A stretch of 64,000 bases of DNA from the NCBI GenBank assembly GCA_029959085.1, contig JARWIR010000003.1, positions 31,387,505-31,451,504 on the forward strand, given 5' to 3'. Position 1 is the stretch's first letter. Each line of letters starts with the position of its first letter. Made by a program: the position numbers and the translations under genes. Of the stretch, positions 46,970 through 57,725 are shown piece by piece. This DNA comes from Nemophila menziesii (Eukaryota > Streptophyta > Magnoliopsida > Boraginales > Hydrophyllaceae). The notes beneath the pieces were generated by a model that was not told the origin of the DNA, made no database searches, and saw nothing but the letters and a program-made list of their open reading frames with translations.

Positions 46970-47430
46970 ACCAAACTTGGTTTTAGCCTTTAGACAAGGT
47001 GGTCTTGATAGTTGGATTCTTCTTGCTCGCTATCCTAACTGAGAGGTTTTCAAGGTTGAAACTGAAATCCTTGATCTATCGATCACCTACCTACTACAAG
47101 TTGAGATAGTCAAGCTTTATCAGTTGTGTTATTCAAAATTTAGTCCTTGTCTTTTTAGTTGATTGTGCTTTAACCTGGGCTTTCTAAGCGGAGTCTTGGG
47201 GTCTCTTCGTGTACTTTGGACTATCACATCCATGTCTATTGTATTTCCTATCAAATTAGCTCTTTGTGTCTATTTGCAACCATCTCACATTAAAAAGCCC
47301 AAAATCTTGCAACCTGTCCAAAATTATCACAAAGACATAATTAAGAGATAACACCTTATTTTACCTAATATTATACCAAAAAAAAATGCCAAATGGTGTC
47401 TCGAACATGCAAAAATAACAAGACATCAAT
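46970..47430 (+). repeat. Possible repeat D, tail of the CCGTCAGGGT family
   Basis: The tail aaatggtgtctcgaacatgc followed by aagacatcaa (47390-47430) matches the 3' end of repeats A-C, including the gtct/agac pairing, and the sequence before it has a comparable CT-rich layout. No cccgtcagggt motif is visible, so either it is truncated or the match is limited to the tail. Confidence 0.35.
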
Positions 47431-48725
47431 GTTCAAACTAATAAAGTACTTAATTCAGTTAAAGAACTAAATAACTACTTTGGAAACACTATAAAGTTGT
47501 GTGAAGATTTCTCTCAATTGATGCTCTTACTCTTCTCCGAAACCCCTAAGTAGATGATAAAGTCAATAATAATAATTCTATTTAATGTGCTCATCCAATA
47601 AACTTTCCATGTTTTCTAGTCCCTTGTTGCAACCAACTTGGTAATTTGTTGCAGGAAAGTCAGATTTTACAAGCTCATTGACTTTGTGTTGACTCAAAAC
47701 ATGCTTGTGCCTTACTTTGACCAAGGACAACTTTAGCGTATTTTCACTTATTTATTAGTTTTAGTTCTCGCATCTCTCATCTCGAATTTTTCATAGCAAG
47801 ACTCTATTGTCCCGAGCTCACGATCATCTATATTGAGTTTTTAAAATCTACACGAAAATCAAATAAAATATACAAAAAATAAATACAATGAATCTATTAC
47901 GCTTCATGAGACACAAAATGCTAAAATATTCACTTAATCACATAATTGAACCCAAAATACTACCAAAGTGATGCATATCGTATAGTAATTATCAAAACAA
48001 ATAACAAGACATAATAAAACTACGAACTTAAATTGATTTTTTGGAACAATGTAAGCACAATTTCTGGAAAAAATATCCTCAAGTCAACCAATCCTCCAAC
48101 ATAAGCAATGTCAGGAATTAACTTTCGAAGACGTGTGCTTCAAGATTTTATGACAATAGACACACCATTATAGCAACTACCAAGTAAGCACCGTAAATCT
48201 TATATATGCAATGCAAAAGTGTAACGCTCAATCGAATCAAAACATATAAGTTATAGGATGAATAGTTGATTTATGAATATGTTTAATATGACGGTTCACG
48301 TATTACCCAATCTGGTACTGACATTTTGGGATCCAAAGCAAGCTCATAAAATGAGACCCCACTATATAGAAAAAATTAGAAATAAAATAAAACAAATACT
48401 AGCATAGCTTGAAATCTAGACCTCATGCAAGAAAACATGTCATTTTACCTCTAAATCAAAACAACTACAATTATTTACATACTAAAGTCAGGGGTTATAT
48501 ATGTACATACATACATCTAAATGGCTTGTGATCCCTAAAAATATCAAAAAAATCAGGGGTTTAGCCTAATCGGCCTACCCTCATAATCGACTTTGGTGTT
48601 ATCTCTCCATTAATGGACTCGATCGTACATTAAGAATCATAAGTGATTTTTGTAAAGTAATATATGACTTGGATAATAAGTAGTATCATTTAAACAATGC
48701 AGTATTACAAGTCTTATAACATTAA
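47431..48725. other. No gene recognised
   Basis: AT-rich, without a supported ORF or element. Confidence 0.4.
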
Positions 48726-49167
48726 GAGGGGCGTATTCAACTGAGAATCTGTTTGATTTTTTATTTATTTTGAAAGTCCAGGAGTATTCAGTTAAGAATT
48801 AAAAGTTTTTTAAAATTTGGGTGTATACAATTGACATTTAAATACTTTTTTAAATTCTTGGTGTATTCAATCAAGATTCTTTTAAATTCTTTAAAATTTT
48901 AGGGTATTAAAATTTATTGAACTCTCCAAGTCATTAGATTTTATAGAAATTTAGAATTTGAATATAACTAAACAAGTCATTTATAAATCCTTCTGTAAAA
49001 ACAGAAATTTTATAAATTTAAAAGAAAAGCAAACCAATTACGATTACCAAAAGATTATCGCATCTGCAGATTTTATTTATATTCCTTATCAATAAACTAT
49101 CATTGACAACTTTATTAAGCTTATTTGATTCTAATTTCATTGGTGATTCACACATAATCAAGTAAAT

Positions 49168-50180
49168 TTGATCAAACTATCTTATCATCATCTAAAATCT
49201 TATCTATGGGATAATACTTGCAGAAGGGAAGGACAATCATGGAAAGGTCGTCAAGGTAAGTTTTATACAATCAACTTTTATATCATCACTTCATTTTTTT
49301 TTAACTTAAATTGTTTACTACTAACTTATTTTGTGGTCTTAATTGGGTACATGACATTGTGCAATCATTGATTATAGTGTATTTGGGTGAGTGAATAATT
49401 CCCTTAAATTTTCTACTGTCTTTCGTCTTTTTTTACAACTGACGCTAAAGTAGTAAGAAAGAAACCCTTGCAAAATTCTTAGTTTCTTGAATTAGTTCGA
49501 AACATAAAATTATGTTTAATATGAACAGTTGACTATGATGAGATAAAGCAGCGAGAGCTTATGATTTAGCCGTGCATCGGGTTAAAAAACCCGCATAACC
49601 CGACCAACCCGATCACACTAACCCGAAATTATACGGGTTAGTTTTTAATCGGGTGGGTTGCGGTTTACATTTTAAAAAATATATACACATTTTGCGGGTT
49701 GTGGATTTTAAACTTGAAACCCGCAAACCCGCATATATACTCGGTTACCTTGTAGTATAAAAATTAGAAAAATTCGTATTGCTCATTTTATTCAAATAAA
49801 ATAGTAGAGGTCATGTGATTTTCACTCGACATTTTTTTTATTCCTCCCCTTTTTTAAAAATATTTTAAAATCTTTCAATATTTCAATAATATTTTATCTA
49901 ATGAATATGTTTTTCATTTCAATTATGATATTATCTGTACTCTTTGTTCACTTCATATATTTAGTTTTCTAAAATCTCACTTTATACCTTTTAATTGAAA
50001 CTCAATGATTTAAGTAATGTATTGGGCGGGTGCGGGTTTTATTTTTCAAAATCCGCACAAGAACGAGCGGTTTGTGGGTTGAGCATTTTTCATACAAAAC
50101 CGACCTGCGCACACCCCTATTTAGCCGCACTAAAATATTGGGGTAAGTTTACCACCACTAATTTTCTAGTATTTAACTTC
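49168..50180 (+). pseudogene. AP2/ERF (AINTEGUMENTA/PLETHORA-type) gene fragment
   Basis: Three exons of the first AP2 domain are recognisable. AP2 proteins of this clade are nuclear transcription factors of meristem and embryo development. Exon a, to 49255, reads LWDNTCRREGQSWKGRQ, including the insertion typical of AP2 repeat 1. Intron, then a 9-bp micro-exon tgtatttgg at 49378-49386 (V-Y-L-G in phase) with ag before and gtgagt after. Exon c starts at 49529, is interrupted by a hAT-like MITE at 49572-50118, and resumes at 50127 (ALKYWG, then TTTNF). A 1-bp deletion in exon c (gatgagataaagca) breaks the frame before AARAYDLA. The second AP2 domain and N-terminus are absent. Confidence 0.88.
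49572..50118. mobile_element. hAT-like MITE inside the AP2 exon
   Basis: 547 bp with a perfect 8-bp duplication atttagcc (49564-49571, 50119-50126). The left end gtgcatcgggtt pairs with the complement of gacctgcgcacacccct, the left tip having lost a few bases. Rich in cccgacc/gggtt words, typical of a common plant hAT MITE type. The duplicated octamer is coding sequence of the AP2 exon. Confidence 0.88.
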
Positions 50181-50556
50181 TATATATTAATTACTTTACG
50201 AAAGAAGATTTCTTAACAAATTACAAATAATTTATTAGAAAATGTATCTTATATTTGTTGTTATGTAATTGTTTATAAAAATATCTAAATAAACAAAAAA
50301 AATCACTTATATATATGTGTTCAATATTATTTGTATTCGGTTCGAGTACAAGTTCACAATATAAACTTTATTAACATACCTGTCATGATTTGAGAGATTA
50401 TAATTCATTAAAATTCTAACATAGACTCTGTTAAAATCTATATAGAATAAAAAAGAATTTGTCAGGTTCTATATATGATTATTAAAAGCCTTTTAAAATC
50501 TGTAGAATTTACAAGTCGATGGATTATAATAAATAGAATAATCAGTGGGATACAGG

Positions 50557-50940
50557 TATGGATGTAAACGAACCGAGTCGAGACGAATACTAGATGTGCA
50601 AGCTTGTTTAATAATATTTACGAGTCGAGTCGAGCCCAAATTTTAATGAGTCGAGCCGAGCTCAAATTTTCAAACTTGTTAACATATCGAACGAGCTATT
50701 TTCTAGCCGATCTTGAGTTATTAACGAATAATTTGTTTTTTATAGGTTTTACAATATATTTAATTTACCGATTATAAATTTTTACCAAGTTAACGAACGA
50801 GCTCAAACGAACTCGGATTTTTAACAAACAAGTTCGAACAAACTTTTTTGTTCGTTTATATAAATGAACGAGTTCGAACAAACTTTTTCCGGAGACGAGC
50901 TCAAGCGACTTACGAGCGGCTTGGTTCGTTTACAACCCTA
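50557..50940. mobile_element. hAT-like MITE, 384 bp
   Basis: Ends tatggatgtaaacgaaccga and ggttcgtttacaaccctа-like (…ggttcgtttacaaccc) are inverted. Flanked by gatacagg (50549-50556) and aatacagg (50941-50948), 7 of 8 matching. Interior full of gagtcgagc/gagctcaaa words. Confidence 0.8.
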
Positions 50941-50984
50941 AATACAGGGCATCAGCCTGACTTTTTTTGGGGGCAATTTCTAAT

Positions 50985-51012
50985 TTGGGTGGGGGGGGGG
51001 GGGGGGTGGGGG
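50985..51012. repeat. Poly-G tract
   Basis: A run of about 16 G flanked by further G-rich sequence. Could form a quadruplex or be an assembly-sensitive homopolymer. Confidence 0.9.
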
Positions 51013-51193
51013 TTAAATGGATTGCATGGGAGAGGGGAGGAGGGGTGAAATTTTTGCTTGGTGACGGATTTTAGGCTTGGGAAGAAAATATTTCTTAAAG
51101 GATTTATAATCAAAAAATGGTTAGTATTTTTCTCATTGTGTCCGGAAGAAAGTTTGGCCTCCAACACCCCCCCTCCCCGATCAAACTGTTATT

Positions 51194-51635
51194 TTTTTTT
51201 TTTTTTTTTTTGGACGTAGGGAGGGTGCCAAAGCACCCAAGAAAAACAAAATAAATTAACCTATCCCTAATTTGCTAAAAGCCGAAGACAAATCGAAAAT
51301 ACTAAATGTATTTCGATTAACAAAAGTTGCTGCGTGCCTAGCCTCCTTCGCCAACTTATCCGCATTCTTGTTGAGCTTTCTATTGATGTGTTTGAAATAA
51401 ACTTGCCCAAGCTCTTCTGCGTTGTGGATAATTTTTTGTAGGATGGGTTGGATGTTCCAACGAGCTGCTGACACCTGCTTTATACCTTGAATAACCTCAA
51501 GGTTATCTGAGTGGATTGTTATTCTTTCTCCTGGAAAGTAAGATCCTATTTGTGTTGCTCTAAGGACTGCTTCTGCCTCTCCTTCCAGTGCCGAATTACA
51601 ATCGATTGTAGTACTTTGTTTGATGGGTACTTTGT
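51194..51635 (-). mobile_element. LINE-5: short 3' LINE stub with RNase H tail
   Basis: 442 bp between perfect 13-bp duplications tcaaactgttatt (51181-51193 and 51636-51648). T-run 51194-51210 is the tail. The minus-strand frame 51256-51635 encodes the RNase H C-terminal two thirds: LEGEAEAVL, HSDNLEVIQG, NKNADKLAKEARHAAT, ending KLGIG-stop. Three acidic RNase H positions remain, but the first Asp is lost by 5' truncation; the apparent start Met lies in flanking DNA. Confidence 0.92.
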
Positions 51636-51648
51636 TCAAACTGTTATT

Positions 51649-52949
51649 CATATGGTTGTTTGTATCCACAAAGTTTAATCATATTTTTTTTCTCCTTTTA
51701 CGATTCATTTATGGCATTCTTACTTATATTGACGAATGTCCACCAATAATGTATTTGATGTATATATTAAGCTAAGGTGTTATGTTATGAGGACTAGGAA
51801 TAGAAATCGATCAGATCAGATTGTAAAACCGGTTGTTCAAAAATAATTAAAAATATCAGAATTTGAAAATCCAATTAAAAAAAATCTAATTCAAAATTTT
51901 ATTTCAATTTTGAAAAACCAATTTTTTTTTTTACTTTGTCTATTTTGTTTTTTAGATTTTTTCTAAAATATTCAAAATTTACATTTTCAATATTTTTAAT
52001 TTATATTATTTTTGAAAATTACGAAAACAATATAATTGTTTATATATAAATTACAGATCAAATTATAGAACAATATCAATTTAAATTTACATCCATATTA
52101 TAGAGTAAATTATTTCTAAAGTTAAATAATAATAACATATAAACATTCCAAACGTATTTTTTTTTTCAACATGTTAGTACAATGTGTTAAGATTCAACCA
52201 AACTTTCATACAATTATAATGAGATAATTTTCAACATATAACTGATTAATGATTACAAATGAAACTTTCATATGATAATACAGTGGTGAATCTCTGGTGG
52301 GTGTGATGATCGATCTCTAGTCATGCGAGAACAGTGTTGTGTGATGATGTGTATCGTGTGGAACAGAAAAGATTAGTCGTGTATGGAAAAAGAAGCAGCG
52401 TAACTAATTTAATTTGTAGTAGATTTTTGTAATTAACGATTATAACTCGAGAAAACACATAGAATTTGGATTGGAAATTGAAATTCCAATTCTTTTATAT
52501 TGTTGTATTAATTCCATTAAAAAAATCAAAAATCTGAAAATTTGAAAAATCAAAATTTAAATTTTTTGAAACAAAATCGACTAGAATCGAGAATTTTCTT
52601 GTTTTACTTTTCACCTTGATTGGGACATTTAAATGTACAAGTGAATTTCGTAAACCCGTAAAAATTAACGAGAAATCCATGTAAAGTAGTGGCAGGTTGG
52701 ACCTTCTAAAAGACAAAGGAGTAGAGTGTTATAGATGGGGAAATTATTTTCAAAGGTCTCAACAACCTATGCAATACTCACAACATTCCATCTATAACTA
52801 AATCAATTAATCCCAACCAGATATAACAAAAGCCCAAAAAGTCTCCAACCCTTATTACTAGTAAACAATAAAACCAATAAAATAACCCTATTAAGTTTCT
52901 GATTGTTTTTCAGAACCAACCCATCCCCTTCGATTCTATGGCTTCTCAC
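51649..52949. other. No gene recognised
   Basis: AT-rich; tttgaaaatc/gattttc-type words at 51830-52020 suggest a decayed hAT-like MITE, not delimited. Confidence 0.4.
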
Positions 52950-52957
52950 ACCACACC

Positions 52958-53526
52958 TAGGGATGACAACAGATCAGTATTTTGCAAAAATTCCAAAAAC
53001 CATAACCATAATCGTTTTTATAACTAAAAACCATGTCCTAACGGTTTTAACCATCGGTTACACTTTTCAAAACCATAACCGTATTATTCGGTTTCGGTTT
53101 TTCAAACGGTTTTGCGATTTTTAACCATATTCAAATGATAATTTAATAAATATATTAAATTTCATAAAGTAAAACTACACATATAAAAGAAAACTCAAAG
53201 GTTTATACAACATTGTATTGGTATTTGATTAAATTGTGTATTTATTATTTCATTGGTTAAATCTAGTATTTTGATTTTTATTTTAGAATTTCAATATATC
53301 TAATTTAATCTAAATTATTATAACATTTGAAAATATATACGATAATAACCGATTTTCAGTTTTTCGGTTTTATTTTTATCAAAAACCATAACCTATCGGT
53401 TTTAACCATAGGTTACACTTTTCAAAACCATAACCTGGTGGTTTTAACCACGGTTATATAATTCGGGTTTTAATTGGTTCGGTTATCATCGGTTTTGGTT
53501 TTTAACCGTAACCATTGCCATCCCTA
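52958..53526. mobile_element. hAT-like MITE, 569 bp
   Basis: Ends tagggatgacaa and ttgccatcccta; perfect 8-bp duplication accacacc at 52950-52957 and 53527-53534. Interior dominated by aaccataacc/ggttttaacc words. The ORF at 52903-53124 is a by-product of these repeats. Confidence 0.92.
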
Positions 53527-53534
53527 ACCACACC

Positions 53535-54200
53535 ATACCTCACCACCCCACCTTCTCACTTTCCCGCCGTCGTGGACCCGCTCCTCTCCACCTTTCATTC
53601 CCTCCGTCCGCCGCTCCACCTTCCACCTTTCACCTTCCACCTTCCATTCCCGCCGCTCCACATCACTCGATCACATCGCCTTCACTGCTCACCGCTGCAC
53701 ATCCCACACAATCACATCGCCTCCGTTGCACGCCGCTCTACTCCACAACGCTTCACCATCCACATGATCTTGCCGCCATGGCACAGCGCCTCTCCGATCA
53801 CCGAAGCCCATCACAGGTTCGTGGCCATCTCCTCTTCCTTCAGCAACTGAGATCCTGGCCAAAGGACCCTTCTAATCAAGGCTCACCAGCCCTCCGTTCG
53901 AGGCCTCACCAGCCTTCCTTTACAGGCCCAACAACCCTCCCTCAATGAACGGAGACCAGCAAACCAGCAGGTCCGTGGCTCCACCATCACGGTAAGTCTC
54001 GCTGCACCACCACCACGCTCCACCATCATCGAACCAGCGCCACCCCCATGGCCTCCATGGCTCCACCCATCTCCTCTCCGTCTGGCTGTCCTTCTCCGAT
54101 CCACCGACGCCGCTCACCGTATCCGATCCATCGACGCCAAAATCGGACCACAAAAGCAAGAGCCAACAAGCAAGGCCCAAACCCAGGCCCAGCAGTTCCA
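53535..54200 (+). other. GC- and pyrimidine-rich island, no gene identified
   Basis: Strikingly C-rich against AT-rich surroundings, with many ccgccgctccac-like words. Open frames exist on both strands (53515-53850 plus; 53883-54201 minus), but they are low-complexity Pro/His/Ser or Gly/Trp-rich translations without motifs. Could be the 5' region of an uncharacterised transposon or an old gene leader. The hAT-like MITE inserted at its edge. Confidence 0.4.
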
Positions 54201-54299
54201 AATTTGATTTGGATTTAACAGTTGTTTATTTTTTATTTTTTAAATCTGATTAAGTATTTTTCTTTTTAATTCCGGTATACATTGTAAAAAGATTTCTTT

Positions 54300-54720
54300 G
54301 CTTTTTAGATCTAGATTTAAATGTGTTTCAACGTACCAACACGATGTAATTGGAATGTACCAAAGTGGTTTGTTTGGAATGTACCAATTCGTTTTTATCG
54401 TGAAAAAAGTTACCATGAATAGATTTGTGTATTGTTTTTTCGTGAAAAACTTTGTTTGGCGCGTACTAATGTGAGGATCTCAACACGATATCTTCGATCG
54501 GTTTCTAAATAAGTCTGGACAATAACCATGTACATAAACAAAACCCCTCCATAACTAGAAAAATACTATTAGTGACCTTAAAACGTAACACCGAACATAA
54601 AAAGCATTTGGTACGTACCAAACCCATGAAAAATTGGTGCGTTCCAAACAAATAAATATTGGTCTATACAAAACTTAAAAATATTGGTATGTACCAATAA
54701 CGAATTGAGTAAAGGTATAA
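54300..54720. repeat. Cluster of TTGGTACGTACCAA-like words
   Basis: Recurrent, partly palindromic strings: gtaccaaagtggt, gaatgtaccaattcg, ttggtacgtaccaa (54609-54622), attggtgcgttccaaa, attggtatgtaccaat. No obvious period. May form the 3' part of the same unknown element as the GC-rich island. Confidence 0.45.
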
Positions 54721-55480
54721 AGGTAAAAATTCTAATTAAAAAATCTAACTTAAACCTTTATTAGAATGATTTTTTAGTCAAGATTTTGTAGAAATGTTTT
54801 TTATTTTTTGGACTTCTAAAAGTAATTTCCTCATTAGAGATACATGCCCTCCACGTCAATGGAAATATCAAAGGCCAATTTTATGCATTAATCGTGTCCC
54901 CTGCCCCCTTCATAATGCAAAGAGTCGATCCATAATAATGTTAACGATCAATTATACTCTAAGTGTTGTCTTAATTTTCTTAAGAACTCAAACATTAATG
55001 TTTAAGTTACTTAACTTGATTTTTACTTAGGCATAATGAGCCAATGCTAGCTTTACCAAGAATGCTAACATGCACATGGCATGCGATACCGGCCATAATA
55101 TTTTCCTAATGTTTCACTTGTATTACCACTCTATATACGCCGCGCATGTGAGTATCAATCGTATATATAATATATGACTAAACAAAAGTATCTTTTGTCA
55201 ACGCTCATATCATCTAACCACTTTCTTAAGATACAGAGTCAAAACTGTTTAAAAGGATTCCAGTTTCTGTGTAAATTTATGGAACATGAGTTAGTCAAAG
55301 AGGTAAGTAGAAAGTCTTTGAAAGTCAACAAACAAGATTTTTTCGTTTTTGAATTAACGAGTAAATCTCAAAGTAGATAAGACAGTGTAATGTTATTCTT
55401 GACCTGGGTTGATTTATCTGTTTTTGGGGATTTTAATTTTTTTTACTTTAGGTGTAATTAAACTTTATCTGGTTCATTGA
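54721..55480. other. No gene recognised
   Basis: Short ORFs without motifs. No element boundaries seen. Confidence 0.4.

Positions 55481-55483
<3 letters not shown>

Positions 55484-55553
<70 letters not shown>
55484..55553. repeat. (TA)n microsatellite
   Basis: About 35 uninterrupted TA units. Confidence 0.95.
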
Positions 55554-55556
<3 letters not shown>

Positions 55557-55574
55557 GTTTTTTGTTTCTTAAAA

Positions 55575-55848
55575 GACTAGGAAGTAATAATTATTATTTC
55601 TTTTATCTTAAAATTAATGTCTGCATTATTAAATATAATATTTTAAAATTATTGTTTACTTAAAATATCAAGATATTTTTTCCAACTTTTTTTATATTAC
55701 TTTTTTTAAAATAAAATTTATACTTCCAATGCATATTTAAAATATCTATTTTATTAGGGGTAATTTTGTAATGTGTATATGTAATTATTAGGTTTATTAA
55801 TTTGCGTGAAAAACTAAGTGGACATAAGGTTTAAGATATAGAGAGTAC
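55575..55848 (-). mobile_element. Degenerate Stowaway-like MITE
   Basis: Read in complement it begins tactctctatatcttaaacc, then tatgtccacttagtttttca and gcaaattaa, and later ttggaaaaaatatcttgata. This parallels the complete element at 35129-35383 in inverse orientation. Confidence 0.6.
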
Positions 55849-55859
55849 AATTATTAAGA

Positions 55860-56820
55860 GGTGTCCAATACGTTCTAGATGTGATTCGTCTACATTTATT
55901 CCTGGTGATATGATGCCAAAAACCTTCTAGAGGATCATTAAATTGTTTTGGGTTTGTCATTACTGCTTCCCCAATTCCGTCATCCAATTTGCACTCGTGC
56001 CGCCTTCTATGTGTTTTAACTTAAAATGCCCTTGGATATCTCCTTACACGCCTTGGCTAACGCCTCGTACAATCTACTAGAATTTCCATAACCCTTCACT
56101 AGTGCATGTAACTCCAACGAGTTTGGTTCGATGATTAAAGTATCCTACTTGCATTCAACCACCATGTTTAACCCAAACTTCAGAGCGCATATATCGAAAT
56201 GGAAAGCCAAAAATCTCTAACACTTCTTTGCAGATCCACAAAGAAAGATCCTTCAGTATCTTTAAACATACCTCCCATACCAGCTCTATTTGGGTTGGTG
56301 CCAAAACACCCATCGATGTTAAGCTTAACCTCGATAAGCGGTTTCACCTACTTTGCGATCATTTTCTTGGCCAACGCAATCAGGCCGCAATATCTTTCCT
56401 TCCTCCAGAAACAAGAAAAGTCACTCGCAAAATTATGCACTCTAACTTGAAATTCTCTGCCCATAATTCTATGCCCTATGCTCAAATAACATTCGATGTA
56501 TCTCCGTCCATATCAAATGTGTTGTTGCTGAAATAATCAGGCGCAACTCTAGCCCATCCATAATTGTTATATCAGATAGTACTTGACTCCACCATTTTAG
56601 ATTTGATAAGTCTTCACCACTTACAAATGCTCCATATTTGTTCCATAGTACTGCCACCATGTTTTTCTTGTTCTACAACTGTAGCTCCTAACCCTTGGAC
56701 TGAAATTTCAGTCTGCTCATAGATAAGTGTAGTTAAATATGATCGAAAAACACAATATCTTCTAGCAACTATCTGTTGCGGTACTTTTCCATGGGATGTT
56801 CCACGAGCTTGCACAAGTTA
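55860..56820 (-). pseudogene. LINE-6 ORF2 relic, 3' part (linker and RNase H)
   Basis: Minus-strand LINE of the LINE-1 type. Linker at 56814-56400 (LSNLKWWSQVLSD, RLIISATTHLIW), then RNase H with KLNIDGCFGTNPNRAGMGG near 56320 and EPNSLELHALVKGYGNS near 56110, the latter strikingly like VETDSCELHALVKGD in LINE-1. Stops and frameshifts throughout. The upstream part continues at 59452, beyond a nested insertion. Confidence 0.75.
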
Positions 56821-57129
56821 CCACTCCTATTCTAGGCATCAAATCCATACTATTCTCAGGAGGCATCAGAACTGTATTATTGACAGAATGACCACCTTTC
56901 TGAGGACTCCAATTTTTTCCAAATTTTTTTGACGTTGATATTTGTTGTCCTTATAACATCATCTACGTTGAGCTTTGTATTGTTATATTTACTCTTCATC
57001 TTTCCTGTCCAAATGTTCCATAACATCAATAATACATAAGTAGTGATGACTCTGGGTTGTCACCCCTCCTCCACATACGTCAGAATGATTTTAGTATTCA
57101 TAGTCCCAAGTCTTCTAATAAACCCATAA

Positions 57130-57725
57130 AACATCAAGGAAATTACTCATAGAGTTAATACCATGATCAATGATCTCTTTGGTACTAAGAATATAAAATC
57201 AACAACAGATAACAATCCCATCAAAGCTGTTCCAAACATATCGAGTAATAATAACCCTTTTCTCTCGGATGACTCAATTCTATTTGGCTTTGTGACGCAT
57301 CTTACACCAAAGAATGGGAACCAACAGGTATCGCTCCCATTGTTGTTAATCCCGAGGGTCTCATTACACAAAAAATCGCTAAAAGATGTCTCATTGGAAA
57401 CCCTATTGAGGGAGAATGTTGGGTTGTTTTACTCTCTATGAGACAGACGGTTAATACTAACCTTCGGAATTGTTCTTTCTACTCTGATAAACTTGGGCTT
57501 ATTCAAGGTATTTTCGAAGATGCAAGTCTCCGATGGCATATCTACCCAATTATTGTCGAAATGAAGAACTCTCTTATTAAATTCCCACATGGAAAGTCAG
57601 TTATATTAATAGATCTTTCAACTTTACGGCGGATGCACTGGCGAAATGTACCCGGTGTAATTTCAGTTTAACTCAATGGCAGGATTATTCGCTCTTTGGT
57701 ACTTTTAATTTCCTTAATTTTATGG
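57130..57725 (+). pseudogene. LINE-7 RNase H relic
   Basis: Plus-strand RNase H: first acidic site in GCDASYTKEWEPTG (one frame slip near 57300), EGECWVV for the Glu site, YSDKLGLIQG for the second Asp, FTADALAKC for the last. All four acidic positions can be matched across frames. It ends FNFLNFMG exactly where the foldback element begins; homologous LINEs end MGIG-stop. Confidence 0.7.

Larger units (their letters stand above)
48726..50548. mobile_element. Pack-type element (possibly PIF/Harbinger-like) with captured AP2 fragment
   Basis: Left end gaggggcgtattcaactgag; the right end reads in complement ctgtatcccactgattattc, a weak inverted match. Inner arms also pair: taaaatttattgaactctcc (about 48908) against ttttaatgaattataatctctc (complement of about 50390-50420). 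A taa precedes the left end. The AT-rich arms flank an AP2 gene fragment. Superfamily and exact borders are uncertain. Confidence 0.5.

Noticed and set aside
53515..54201. ORFs on both strands of the C-rich island
   Set aside because: Open only because stop codons are rare in C-rich DNA; the first begins inside a MITE end.
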